Shown here: positions 35,169 through 44,636 of the stretch, in pieces
Position numbering within the stretch: position 1 is the stretch's first letter
Layout of the letters: every line of letters begins with the position of its first letter
From: CF-162 sp963667205
GTDB taxonomy: Bacteria; Chloroflexota; Dehalococcoidia; SM23-28-2; RBG-16-64-32
DNA: 64,000 nucleotides
Direction: 5' to 3'
Assembly: GCA_963667205.1 (NCBI GenBank)
Contig: OY762959.1
Location: 1,798,001-1,862,000 of the forward strand
Notes under the pieces: model-generated
Told to the model about the DNA's origin: nothing
What the model saw: only the letters and a program-made list of their open reading frames with translations
Databases searched by the model: none
Translations under genes and position numbers: made by a program

Positions 35169-35810
35169 ATGAAGGACCTGTCAGCGAAACAGCAGCGAAT
35201 CCTGGACTACATTGGTGACTTCATCGATGAGCACGACTACCCGCCCAGCATCCGCCAGATCCAGGAGGCCTGCGCCATCAGCTCCACCTCCGTCGTCGAC
35301 TACAACCTCCGCATCCTCGAGCGCCAGGGCCACATCAGGCGTGACCGCGAAGTGTCGCGCGGGATTGAAGTGCTCCAGGGCGGCCGGCGCGCGCCCCGCG
35401 TCGTCTCCGTCCCCGTTGTCGGCTCGATCGCGGCCGGCCAGCCGATGCCTGTGCCCTCCGCCGACACCTGGGGACCCGACCATGAGGACTCGGTCGAGGT
35501 CACGCCGGAGATGGTCGGCGACCGAGAGAACGTCTTCGCGCTGCGCGTGAAGGGCACGTCGATGATCGACGCTCTCGTTGACGACGGTGACGTCGTGATT
35601 CTCGAGCAGGCCGGCGCCGTTCGTGACGGGGACACGGTTGCGGCGTGGCTCAAGAAAGAGCAAGAGATGACGCTGAAGAAGATCTTCCGGGAGGGCGACC
35701 GCGTGCGCCTGCAGCCGGCGAACAGCACGATGGAGCCGATCTACACGGACGCCGGCAACGTCGAAGTGCAGGGCCGCGTGATCGGCACGATCCGCCAGGA
35801 CATCACCTGA
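35169..35810 (+). CDS. lexA: LexA repressor
   Basis: LexA represses SOS genes until RecA-induced self-cleavage. The 213-residue protein has the N-terminal winged helix (LSAKQQRILDYIGDFI, PPSIRQIQEAC) and the peptidase S24 part. The Ala-Gly cleavage site lies in VGSIAAGQP, the catalytic serine in KGTSMIDALVDDGD and the lysine near KKEQEMTLKKIF. GGAAGGAAC precedes the ATG. The CGAAC-N4-GTTCG box lies 37 bases upstream. Confidence 0.97.
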   Translation: MKDLSAKQQRILDYIGDFIDEHDYPPSIRQIQEACAISSTSVVDYNLRILERQGHIRRDREVSRGIEVLQGGRRAPRVVSVPVVGSIAAGQPMPVPSADTWGPDHEDSVEVTPEMVGDRENVFALRVKGTSMIDALVDDGDVVILEQAGAVRDGDTVAAWLKKEQEMTLKKIFREGDRVRLQPANSTMEPIYTDAGNVEVQGRVIGTIRQDIT

Positions 35811-35903
35811 CGCTGAACCGTTATAATGCGACTCGCCCCGCATAACGCCGGCGGCCGCTAGCTCCCCGCCTGAGAGGCTGCCGGACCAACTGAAAGGCGC
35901 CCC

Positions 35904-36917
35904 TTGCAGGACACCATCCTCCGCGTAGAGGACCTCGAAGCCGAATTCGACACGACCGATGGCGTCGTTAAGGCCGTGGACCACGTCTCCTTCGCTTTGC
36001 CGCGCGGCAGCACGCTGGCCATCACCGGCGAGAGCGGCTCCGGCAAGTCGTCCCTAGCGCTGTCCATCATGGGCCTCTTGCCGTATCCGGGGCGGGTCAC
36101 CGGCGGCCGCATCTACTTCGGTGACCGCGACCTGCTCAGCCTCTCCGGCAGCGAGCTGCGGACGGTCCGTGGCCGCGAGATCGCCATCGTCTTCGAGGAC
36201 CCGAGCACAGGCCTCAACCCCGTCCTCTCCATTGGCGATCAGGTCGAAGAGATCATCCGCACGCACCAGCCGGTGTCGCGCCGCGAGGCCAGGGCGATGA
36301 GTATCGAGGTGCTCGGGCAGATCGGACTGCCAGACCCTGAGAAGATCGTTCGCCTCCACCCGTTCAAGCTGTCGGGCGGCATGGCGCAGCGCGTGATGAT
36401 CGCGATCGCTACGGCGCTCAACCCGGCAGTGCTGATCCTCGACGAGCCGACGTCCGCTCTGGACGTCACCGTGCAGGCGGCGATCCTCGAGGACATGGCG
36501 AGTCTACAGCGGCGTCACGGCACCTCGATCATCCTCATCTCGCACGATCTGGGGGTCGTCGCCCAGATGGCGGACAGCGTCGCCGTGATGTACGCCGGGC
36601 ATATCGTAGAGTCCGCCGACGCCGCGACGCTCTTCCGCTCGCCCAGGCACCCCTACACGGCGTCGTTGCTGATGAGCCGGCCGCGTCCGGACCGGGAGTC
36701 CAGCGGCCGGTTGGCGGCGATCAATGGCGCGCCGCCCTCGCTGATCGACCTGCCGGACGAGCGCGCGTTCCTGCCGCGCTGCCACAAGGCGACGTCGGAG
36801 TGCCGCTTGGAGCGGGCGCCGGGTTTGCTGTCCGTCGGCTCCGGCGCGCACGTCGCCGCCTGCTACAACCCGATGTGCAGCGAGGACGAGAGCGCAGCGG
36901 CCCGGAGGAGTGCCTAG
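35904..36917 (+). CDS. Peptide ABC transporter ATP-binding protein (OppD/DppD type)
   Basis: This 337-residue ATPase starts with TTG. Walker A is GESGSGKSS, the signature LSGGMAQRV, Walker B AVLILDEPTSALD and the H-loop ILISHDLGVVA. The Q-loop reads VFEDPSTGLNP, with glutamate where OppD/DppD proteins have glutamine. The C-terminal region ends in the cysteine-bearing oligopeptide transporter extension (RCHKATSEC). It could serve the dppB-dppC-dppA operon at 28-32 kb. The partner OppF is not adjacent. Confidence 0.87.
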   Translation: MQDTILRVEDLEAEFDTTDGVVKAVDHVSFALPRGSTLAITGESGSGKSSLALSIMGLLPYPGRVTGGRIYFGDRDLLSLSGSELRTVRGREIAIVFEDPSTGLNPVLSIGDQVEEIIRTHQPVSRREARAMSIEVLGQIGLPDPEKIVRLHPFKLSGGMAQRVMIAIATALNPAVLILDEPTSALDVTVQAAILEDMASLQRRHGTSIILISHDLGVVAQMADSVAVMYAGHIVESADAATLFRSPRHPYTASLLMSRPRPDRESSGRLAAINGAPPSLIDLPDERAFLPRCHKATSECRLERAPGLLSVGSGAHVAACYNPMCSEDESAAARRSA

Positions 36918-37423
36918 TGGCCTCGCGGGACGGCGCGCCTCGTGACCTCTGGAGCCGCCTGCGAAACCTCGGCCGGCGCGTCGAGGAGGAGATATACGAC
37001 TTCAGCGAGGAGGACGCCGAGCGCGTGGCAGAGCCGCGCGGCCGCAACACGCTGGTCGCTCTCCTGAACGGCTTCTTCACGATGTGGAGGGCGACGCAGG
37101 CTAACAGCACCGAGCGCACGCTGGGCTCGCTGGCCGGCGTCAGCGTCCTCTGGCTGGTGGTCGTCGATCGCGGGCTCGGCTTCAAGCGGACGTGGGCGCG
37201 CATACCGGCAGCGGCGTTCGTTACCATCTGGTTTGTGCCCGGCCTCATCGCCGGGACCTGGACGGTCTTTGCCAACCTCGGCGTCGAGAACATGCGCCGC
37301 ATTCGCTCCTGGCCGCTTGTGCTGACGTTCTCGGCCTCCGGCCTGATCGCCTTCCGCGCCGTCTTCAGCGAACTCGCCCGGCGCGAGCTGCGCCCGATCC
37401 GCAGCCGCCGCGACGAAGACTGA
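36917..37423 (+). CDS. Hypothetical two-segment membrane protein
   Basis: The GTG at 36917 overlaps the TAG of the transporter ATPase. The protein has 168 residues: a charged N-terminus of about 60 residues (EEIYDFSEEDAERV), then two or three hydrophobic segments (GSLAGVSVLWLVVVD, IPAAAFVTIWFVPGLIAG, LVLTFSASGLIAFRA), and a basic tail. No family is recognised. The overlap suggests translational coupling with the ATPase gene. Confidence 0.6.
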   Translation: MASRDGAPRDLWSRLRNLGRRVEEEIYDFSEEDAERVAEPRGRNTLVALLNGFFTMWRATQANSTERTLGSLAGVSVLWLVVVDRGLGFKRTWARIPAAAFVTIWFVPGLIAGTWTVFANLGVENMRRIRSWPLVLTFSASGLIAFRAVFSELARRELRPIRSRRDED

Positions 37424-37511
37424 CCGGCGCAGGCCGCACACGACTGCTTTCGAGGCAGAGCCCATGCTAGACTCCGTTTCACTGACTCACTAGCGCTTGA
37501 TGGGAGAAGGC

Positions 37512-38579
37512 ATGGTTGACAGGAGCTACAAGATCGCCGTCCTGCCCGGAGACGGCACCGGCCCGGAGGTCGTCCGCGAGGGGCTCAAGGCGCTCGAAGC
37601 GGCTGCCGCGAAGGCGGGGTTCCGCTACGACCTCGAGCATTACGACCTTGGCGGCGACCGCTACCTGAGCAGCGGCGAGATCCTGCCGGACTCCGCGCTC
37701 GAAGAGCTGCACGGATTCGACGCCATCTTCCTCGGCGCGATCGGCCATCCGGACGTTGAGCCGGGGATCCTCGAGAAGGGGCTCCTCCTGCGTTTGCGCT
37801 TCGAGCTGGACCAGTACATCAACCTGCGCCCGGTCAAGCTCTATCCGAACGTCGAAACGCCGCTAAAAGACAAAGGCCCGGAGGACATCGACTTTGTGGT
37901 GGTGCGCGAGAACACTGAGGGGCTGTACAGCGGGATGGGCGGCTTTCAGTACAAAGGGACGCCGCAGGAGACGTCGACGCAGGTGCATATGACGAGCCGG
38001 TTCGGCGCCGAGCGCGCGATCCGCTTCGCCTTCGACCTGACCCGCAAGCGCAACAAGGACAAGCAGCTGCACCTGGTGGCGAAGACGAACGTGCTCACGT
38101 TCGTGCACGATACCTGGTGGCGCGCCTTCAACGAGGTTGGCGAGGCCGACTACCCTGACATCCGCCGCGAGTACGCGCACGTGGACGCGACGTGCATGTG
38201 GTTCGTGAAGAACCCGGAGTGGTTCGATGTGATCGTCGTCGAGAACATGTTCGGCGACATCATCACGGACCTCGGTGCGATGCTCCAGGGTGGGATGGGC
38301 ATCGCCGCCGGCGGCAACCTGAACCCCGAAGGCGTCTCAATGTTCGAGCCGATCGGCGGCAGCGCCCCCAAGTACACGGGGCAGGACGTGATCTGCCCGC
38401 TGGCCGCGATCGCCGCCGCGCAGATGATGCTGGAGCAGTTGGGCGAAGAAGAGGCCGGTGCCGCCGTCGAGAAGGCGATCATCGAGGCGCTGGGCAGCGG
38501 TAAGATCAAGTCGCTCTCCGCCGGCAAGATGGGCATGGGCACGGCGGCAGTCGGCGACCTGGTCGCCGGGCTGATCTAG
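37512..38579 (+). CDS. leuB: 3-Isopropylmalate dehydrogenase-like enzyme
   Basis: This decarboxylating beta-hydroxyacid dehydrogenase (LeuB/Icd family) has 355 residues. It has VLPGDGTGPEVV near the N-terminus, VVRENTEGLYSG, the metal site VVENMFGDIITDLG, and the NAD-binding EPIGGSAPKYTG. LeuB is the most probable, and tartrate dehydrogenase-type relatives are the alternative. ATG 37512 is chosen for the GGGAGAAGG site; an in-frame ATG lies 15 bases upstream. Together with cimA at 40.8 kb it would fit branched-chain amino acid synthesis. Confidence 0.82.
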   Translation: MVDRSYKIAVLPGDGTGPEVVREGLKALEAAAAKAGFRYDLEHYDLGGDRYLSSGEILPDSALEELHGFDAIFLGAIGHPDVEPGILEKGLLLRLRFELDQYINLRPVKLYPNVETPLKDKGPEDIDFVVVRENTEGLYSGMGGFQYKGTPQETSTQVHMTSRFGAERAIRFAFDLTRKRNKDKQLHLVAKTNVLTFVHDTWWRAFNEVGEADYPDIRREYAHVDATCMWFVKNPEWFDVIVVENMFGDIITDLGAMLQGGMGIAAGGNLNPEGVSMFEPIGGSAPKYTGQDVICPLAAIAAAQMMLEQLGEEEAGAAVEKAIIEALGSGKIKSLSAGKMGMGTAAVGDLVAGLI

Positions 38580-38588
38580 AGCGCGCAT

Positions 38589-39101
38589 ATGCCTGAAGAG
38601 ATCGGTGAATCTCTCGTAGGGTCGTACCTGCGCTTGATTAGAGACTGCGAGATCGTCACTTATAACCAGCGCCTATCCAGGGAGCCTAGTCAGATGGGCG
38701 AGACGGATGTGCTCGCCATCGACTTGGAGACCACGACGGTCTACCTCTGCGAAGTGGTGACGCACATCCGTGGCATGCTTTACGGGTCGGGAACCGAGGC
38801 GACCGTTTCCCGAGTGCGGAAGAAGTTTCAGAGACTTACCGAATACGGCCGGCGAGCGTTTCCCGAGTACCAACGAATCTACATGCTATGGTCGCCGTAT
38901 GTGCCTGTGGGACGAGTGACGTCCGGACTGCAGCAACTAGTCGATGAGTTGGCAAACGGCGGAGATGCACTCGAGCTTCAGATTAACCAAGAGTACACAC
39001 GGCGAGTGGCAGAACTCCAGGAACGCGCACGCCTAGATACGAAGAATTACGGTGAGTCGTTCTTTCGCGCCCTGCAGATCATTGGGCATCTCCGTCACTA
39101 G
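38589..39101 (+). CDS. Hypothetical protein, PD-(D/E)XK-like, lower GC
   Basis: This 170-residue protein has visibly lower GC and different codon use than its neighbours, which suggests transfer. The segment GETDVLAID followed by VYLCEVVTH resembles the D...E-x-K core of PD-(D/E)XK nucleases, but the lysine is replaced by valine. The rest is helical (VSRVRKKFQRLTEYGRRAF, QQLVDELANGG). It follows leuB by nine bases. No function is proven. Confidence 0.5.
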   Translation: MPEEIGESLVGSYLRLIRDCEIVTYNQRLSREPSQMGETDVLAIDLETTTVYLCEVVTHIRGMLYGSGTEATVSRVRKKFQRLTEYGRRAFPEYQRIYMLWSPYVPVGRVTSGLQQLVDELANGGDALELQINQEYTRRVAELQERARLDTKNYGESFFRALQIIGHLRH

Positions 39102-39110
39102 TAACCACCC

Positions 39111-39974
<864 letters not shown>

Positions 39975-40028
39975 GTCGTGTTAGTGGACGGAATTATAGC
40001 AGTGGATGTTAGCGCCGCGATAAGACGT

Positions 40029-40706
40029 CTAAGGCCGCTTGTAGTCGCGGATGTACCGCGGTACGGCGTGCTCGGGCGCCACGTCCGGGTCCGTCTCGGG
40101 CTCGCCGGCGACGAGCGACAGCGGCAGACGCCCGGCCCAGACCGGCAGGTCCAGGTCCTCCGGGTCGTCGTCGACGCCTCCCGGCCGCACCTTCGCCGAG
40201 GCCTCTTCGATCTCCAGGCGCAGCACGAAGCTAACCTTGAGCTCGAGGTCGTTCGGGATGCGGGCGTCCCCCCAGCGGCCGGGCACGAGGTGGCTCGTGA
40301 TTACTTCGAGCGCGTGCCGCTTCTCCGCTTCCTCATCGATCCGGCGCGCGGTGCCGAGCACGACGACGGAACGGTAGTTCATCGAATGGTGGAATACGGA
40401 GCGGGCGAGGATGATGCCGTCGACCAGCGTCACCGTCAGGCACATCGGAACACCTCCGGCGAGCGACCGCAGCAGCCGGCTCCCCGTGGATCCGTGGATA
40501 TACAGCGTGCGGCCGTCGCGGCCGTAGATGGTCGGGATGGCGTACGGCTGGCCTTCGGACTCGAAGGCTATGTGGCAGATCATCCCCTCGTCCAGAATCG
40601 CGCCGATCGTGTCCCAGTCGTGCGATCCGCGGTCGGGCTTGCGGCCCAGCGTCGTGCGCGGCGTCTTCAGGCCGTCGCTGTCACTCGTGCCGGATTCGTG
40701 AGTCAT
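40029..40706 (-). CDS. Pyridoxamine 5'-phosphate oxidase-like flavoprotein
   Basis: This 225-residue split-barrel protein belongs to the FMN-binding PNPOx-like group. It has MICHIAFESEGQPYAIPTIY, a DGRTLYIHGSTGSRLLRSL flavin segment, and MNYRSVVVLGTARRI with a histidine-rich HHSMNYR region. It starts at ATG 40706, and the frame is open further upstream without meaning. It is divergent from cimA. The substrate is unknown. Confidence 0.82.
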   Translation of the reverse strand: MTHESGTSDSDGLKTPRTTLGRKPDRGSHDWDTIGAILDEGMICHIAFESEGQPYAIPTIYGRDGRTLYIHGSTGSRLLRSLAGGVPMCLTVTLVDGIILARSVFHHSMNYRSVVVLGTARRIDEEAEKRHALEVITSHLVPGRWGDARIPNDLELKVSFVLRLEIEEASAKVRPGGVDDDPEDLDLPVWAGRLPLSLVAGEPETDPDVAPEHAVPRYIRDYKRP

Positions 40707-40784
40707 GGAGCCACGAGTATACAGCGCGGCGCTGCGTGCGGTTACCTTTTTCCGCTTCAACCGTTCCGATACACTGAATAGGCT

Positions 40785-42380
40785 ATGACTCCGGCCAAGA
40801 AGACGATCGAGCTGTACGACACGACTCTGCGGGACGGCACGCAGATGGAGGGCATTTCGCTCTCCGTCGCGGACAAGCTGAAGATCGCGGCCCGGCTCGA
40901 TGAGATCGGCGTGCACTACGTCGAGGGCGGCTGGCCCGGCTCGAACCCCAAAGACGCCGAGTTCTTCGCGAAAGCCGGCGGCCTGAACCTGCACAACGCA
41001 CAGCTCGCCGCCTTCGGGTCGACGTGTAGGGCCGGCGCGGAGGCGGAGAACGACCCTAACCTGCGCGCAGTGGTCGAGGCGCGGACGCCGGTCGCAACGC
41101 TCGTCGGCAAGGCGAGCGACAAGCACGTCACGGACGTCCTGGAGACGACGCCCGAAGAGAACCTGGCGATGCTGGCGGACTCGTTCCGCTTCCTCAAGAG
41201 CAAGGGGCTGACCGCCTTCTTCGACGCCGAGCACTTTTTCGACGGCTTTGCTTCGGACAAGGCGTACGCGCTGCAGTGCTTGAAGACGGCTGCGGAAGCC
41301 GGCGCTGACTGCGTGGCACTCTGCGACACGAACGGCGGCACGGTGCCTTCGCAGGTCGCCGAGATCGTGAAGCTCGTCGTCTCCGAGCTGCCGTGCCGGG
41401 TGGGAATCCACGCTCACAACGGCACCGACGTGGCCGTCGCCAACACCCTCGTGGCGGTGGAAGCAGGCGCGACGCACGTCCAGGGCGCGGCAAACGGCTA
41501 CGGGGACATGAGCGGCAACGCCAACATGTTTAGCATCATCGCGAACCTCAAGCTCAAGATGGGATTCGACGTCGTCAGCGATGCACAGATGCAGAAGCTG
41601 ACCGAGGTCTCGCACTACATCAGCGAGCTGGCCAACATGCCCCCCAACGCCAGACAGCCTTACGTTGGTTCGGCCGCCTTTGCGCACAAGGCCGGGCTGC
41701 ACGCTGCTGCCGTCGTCAAGCAGCCGTGGTCTTACCAGCACATCGACCCGGCGGAAGTCGGCAACGACACGCGCATCCTCGTCTCCGAGCTGGCCGGGCG
41801 GCGCAACATCATCGCCAAGCTGGAAGAGCAAGGCCTGCACCTCGATCTGAACCAGGCCGACGTGCGCGAGATCCTGGAGCGCGTCAAGGTGATGGAGTCA
41901 CGGGGCTTCGTCTACGAGGGCGCGGAAGCCTCGTTCGAACTGCTTGTGCGCCGCGGCCGCCCCGACTACCGTGCCTTCTTCGAGCTGGTCGACTTCATGA
42001 TCGTGGAGCGCCGCCACCACGACCCGGAGGGCGACGGCCGCGAGATGATATCCGAGGCGATGGTCAAGCTGCGCGTCGGTGAGCGCGTGCTGATCACGGC
42101 GGACGAGGGCAACGGCCCCGTCAACGCGCTCGACGGCGCCGTCCGCAAAGCGCTGGCCGAGACGTACCCGGACATCCACTCGATTCACCTGGTGGACTAC
42201 AAGGTGCGCATCATCGACTCGGCCGCCGGCACCGGTGCTTCCGTGCGAGTGCTGATCGAGTCCACGGACGGCAAAGACATCTGGACGACGGTCGGCTCCT
42301 CGACCGATATCATCGAGGCCTCGTGGTTAGCGCTCGCGGACAGCCTCGAATACTGGCTCACCCGGCGCACCGCGGCGTAA
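40785..42380 (+). CDS. cimA: (R)-citramalate synthase
   Basis: CimA condenses pyruvate and acetyl-CoA to citramalate for threonine-independent isoleucine synthesis. The 531-residue protein has the N-terminal LYDTTLRDGTQMEGISLS, EGGWPGSNPKD, and HAHNGTD metal-binding histidines, typical of the long CimA group. The C-terminal LeuA-type allosteric domain is present (VKLRVGERVLITADEGNGPV, YKVRIIDSAAGTGASVRV). Homology to LeuA is clear, but the substrate motifs favour CimA. Confidence 0.9.
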   Translation: MTPAKKTIELYDTTLRDGTQMEGISLSVADKLKIAARLDEIGVHYVEGGWPGSNPKDAEFFAKAGGLNLHNAQLAAFGSTCRAGAEAENDPNLRAVVEARTPVATLVGKASDKHVTDVLETTPEENLAMLADSFRFLKSKGLTAFFDAEHFFDGFASDKAYALQCLKTAAEAGADCVALCDTNGGTVPSQVAEIVKLVVSELPCRVGIHAHNGTDVAVANTLVAVEAGATHVQGAANGYGDMSGNANMFSIIANLKLKMGFDVVSDAQMQKLTEVSHYISELANMPPNARQPYVGSAAFAHKAGLHAAAVVKQPWSYQHIDPAEVGNDTRILVSELAGRRNIIAKLEEQGLHLDLNQADVREILERVKVMESRGFVYEGAEASFELLVRRGRPDYRAFFELVDFMIVERRHHDPEGDGREMISEAMVKLRVGERVLITADEGNGPVNALDGAVRKALAETYPDIHSIHLVDYKVRIIDSAAGTGASVRVLIESTDGKDIWTTVGSSTDIIEASWLALADSLEYWLTRRTAA

Positions 42381-42410
42381 CTTGCGGCTGGACGCGGCGT
42401 TTACATCGGC

Positions 42411-43094
42411 GTGGCCCGTGTGACTGACCGTCTCCCGCTGATAGCCTTCACCATCGTGCTCGCCGCCTTCACGGTGATGGCCCTCTTCGCCGCATCCAAC
42501 GACACCTTCGCGGGCGACCTCTGGGCTGCGCGTCAGCTCCAGTCGATCGAGAGCGACCTGTTCGCCACCCCGCTGGACGTGACGGAGGACCTCGCGCAGT
42601 GGCCGCTTGTGTTCGTGGTGTCGGTCGTGGCGGCGCTCGCCTTCGTGCTGGTCCGCCGATGGGACGCAGCGGTCCTCATGCTCGCCACGCGGGCCGTGAG
42701 CGTAGTTGTTCCGCTGCTCAAGGAAACGATCGAACGCCCGCGCCCTTCAGCCGATCTCCTCAGCGTGTCCGGTGCACCGACGAGCTTTTCGTTCCCCAGC
42801 GGCCACTCGTTCAGCGCCATGCTCGTCTTCGGCCTGCTGTTCTATCTAGCCGGCGCCCACGTGCGACAAGCCGCGCCGCGGATCGCTCTCCAGGCCGGAT
42901 GCGTTTGGGTGGTTGTCGTGACCGGGCTGGAGCGAGTGTACGTTGGCCACCATTGGCCAAGCGACGTGCTGGGTGGGTTCCTCATCGCCGGCCTCATTCT
43001 GGCGCTCTTCGTCTGGGTGCACCGCAGCGGCTTCCGGCTGAAGAGCAAGGGCGCCGCGGTGCCGGCGCTCCGAAGGGAAGCAGGCGGCGCATGA
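42411..43094 (+). CDS. PAP2-family phosphatase (membrane)
   Basis: This lipid phosphatase-like membrane protein has 227 residues and about six segments. The three PAP2 motifs are visible: KETIERPRP, FPSGHSFSAM and LERVYVGHHWPSDV. It probably dephosphorylates undecaprenyl- or phosphatidyl-type lipids. It starts with GTG; its stop overlaps the ATG of the CvpA-like gene by four bases (ATGA). Confidence 0.88.
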   Translation: MARVTDRLPLIAFTIVLAAFTVMALFAASNDTFAGDLWAARQLQSIESDLFATPLDVTEDLAQWPLVFVVSVVAALAFVLVRRWDAAVLMLATRAVSVVVPLLKETIERPRPSADLLSVSGAPTSFSFPSGHSFSAMLVFGLLFYLAGAHVRQAAPRIALQAGCVWVVVVTGLERVYVGHHWPSDVLGGFLIAGLILALFVWVHRSGFRLKSKGAAVPALRREAGGA

Positions 43095-43597
43095 ACTGGC
43101 TCGACCTCGCGATTATCCTCGCGCTTATCGGCTTCACGGGGGCGGCCTACTCCGCCGGGTTGATCCGGGAGATCGTCACGTTGATCGCCGTCATAGCCGG
43201 CATCGTGATCGCCGGAGCGCTATACGAAAGCCTGGCCAACGACGTGCTCGTCTTCATCGACAACGAGAACGCGGCGGAAGCTGCGTCGTTCCTCGTGCTG
43301 TTCGGCGCCGTCTACATCTTCGGCCAGATCGCCGCCTACATGCTGAAGACGGGCGCGTCGCTCCTCATGCTGGGGTTATGGGACAAGCTCGGCGGCGCGG
43401 CCTTCGGGCTGCTCAAGGGGCTGCTCGTCGTGCAGGTGCTGCTGCTGGTGTTCGCGGCATACTCCAGCCTCGGCCTCGACGGGGCGGTTGAAGGGTCGGA
43501 GCTGGCCCCGTACTTCGTCGACGACTTCTCGTTCCTGCTTAACCTGCTGCCGCAGGAGTTCGAAGACCGCATCGACGCTTTCCTCGGCGGGGCCTGA
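43091..43597 (+). CDS. CvpA-family membrane protein
   Basis: This 168-residue protein has four hydrophobic segments. The N-terminal NWLDLAIILALIGFTGAAYSAG with GLIREIVTLIAVI and the DKLGGAAFGLLKGLLVVQVL segment match the CvpA/colicin V production family. These proteins support envelope stress resistance. It is coupled to the PAP2 gene by an ATGA overlap. Confidence 0.83.
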   Translation: MNWLDLAIILALIGFTGAAYSAGLIREIVTLIAVIAGIVIAGALYESLANDVLVFIDNENAAEAASFLVLFGAVYIFGQIAAYMLKTGASLLMLGLWDKLGGAAFGLLKGLLVVQVLLLVFAAYSSLGLDGAVEGSELAPYFVDDFSFLLNLLPQEFEDRIDAFLGGA

Positions 43598-43671
43598 CCT
43601 CGCGCTTAACGGGCGGTTATTGCCGCCTCTCAAATCCGTCTGATAGTATTGAAATCCATTGGAGAATCCGC

Positions 43672-44208
43672 ATGGGGCCTCGTCTACCGGTATTGGTGCT
43701 CAATCAGAACTTCGAGCCGCTGAACGTCTGCAACGTCCGGCGCGCTCTCGTTCTGCTCGGCCGCGATAAAGCCGAGATCATCGAGAACGGCCGAGGCTAC
43801 CTGCACAGCGCCACCGAAATCTACGAGATCCCCTCCGTCATCCGCCTCGCCTATCTCATCCGCCGTCCGCGGCCACAGGGTCGCCTGACCCGGCGCGACA
43901 TCTTCCTGCGCGATCAGTTCACCTGCCAGTACTGCGGCAAGCGCTCGAAGGACCTGACGCTGGATCACGTGCTGCCCCGGCATCGTGGCGGGACGCACGA
44001 GTGGGACAACGTAGTCGCCGCCTGCAAGCGCTGCAACCACAGCAAGGCCGGCCACACGCCCGACGAGGCGCGCATGTACCTGCGGCGCGAACCGTATCGC
44101 CCCACCTACAGCTACTTCCGCACGTTCTACCACTACCTCGAAAGCAACGAGGGCTGGCGCAAGTTCATTCCCGCGCTCGAAGAAGAGCCGGACTTCGGCT
44201 TCGCCTAG
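43672..44208 (+). CDS. HNH endonuclease-family protein
   Basis: This 178-residue protein has a C-terminal HNH fold: CQYCGKRSKDLTLDHVLPRH with the zinc CxxC and catalytic H, then VVAACKRCNHSKAG. The N-terminal part (VLVLNQNFEPLNVCNVRRAL) is characteristic of a widespread stand-alone bacterial HNH group. It has no flanking mobile genes, so it is probably a housekeeping or defence-related nuclease of unknown target. Confidence 0.88.
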   Translation: MGPRLPVLVLNQNFEPLNVCNVRRALVLLGRDKAEIIENGRGYLHSATEIYEIPSVIRLAYLIRRPRPQGRLTRRDIFLRDQFTCQYCGKRSKDLTLDHVLPRHRGGTHEWDNVVAACKRCNHSKAGHTPDEARMYLRREPYRPTYSYFRTFYHYLESNEGWRKFIPALEEEPDFGFA

Positions 44209-44242
44209 GGTGACCAGGTTCGATTCTTCGAGGAGGATTTGA

Positions 44243-44620
44243 ATGGCGGATCTTGACGAGGCGCCAGGCCCGCTCGCGGGAGCGAACGTGGGGGAAGTCA
44301 TCATCTACGTCCGGGATCTGCCAACGATGAAGCGGTTCTACAGCGAAACGCTGGGGTTCCAAGTCGCAACTGACCGGGGTCGCCTCGTGGCACTGAAGGG
44401 CGACACCGGGGCCGAGATCGTGCTCCATAGCGGGCGGAGCGATGATGCCGCGAGCGACCCGCACTGGTTCCTGCAGATCATTGTTGAAGACATCGAGAAA
44501 GCTGCCACCGCACTCAAGAAACGCGGCATCGACGTGAGCGACATCGAAGACCGCCCCTACGGGAGGTACGCACGGTTCGCCGACTTCGAGGGTAACAGGT
44601 TGGGCCTCGAGCAAGCCTAG
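44243..44620 (+). CDS. VOC-superfamily (glyoxalase/dioxygenase-like) protein
   Basis: This 125-residue vicinal oxygen chelate protein has VIIYVRDLPTMKRFYSETLG near residue 20 and the second half YGRYARFADFEGNRLGL, with the terminal glutamate ligand in LEQA. GGAGG precedes the ATG by nine bases. The substrate is unknown. It lies between the HNH gene and a DNA glycosylase gene. Confidence 0.85.
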   Translation: MADLDEAPGPLAGANVGEVIIYVRDLPTMKRFYSETLGFQVATDRGRLVALKGDTGAEIVLHSGRSDDAASDPHWFLQIIVEDIEKAATALKKRGIDVSDIEDRPYGRYARFADFEGNRLGLEQA

Positions 44621-44636
44621 GCACCCCAGGCTGGCG

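Noticed and set aside
40029..41840. 603-residue frame containing the PNPOx-like protein
   Set aside because: The N-terminal two thirds is the antisense of cimA. The real protein starts at ATG 40706.
44210..44240. tRNA-like T-loop GGTTCGATTC
   Set aside because: No acceptor stem, anticodon arm or CCA is found around it. No convincing tRNA was seen in the window.
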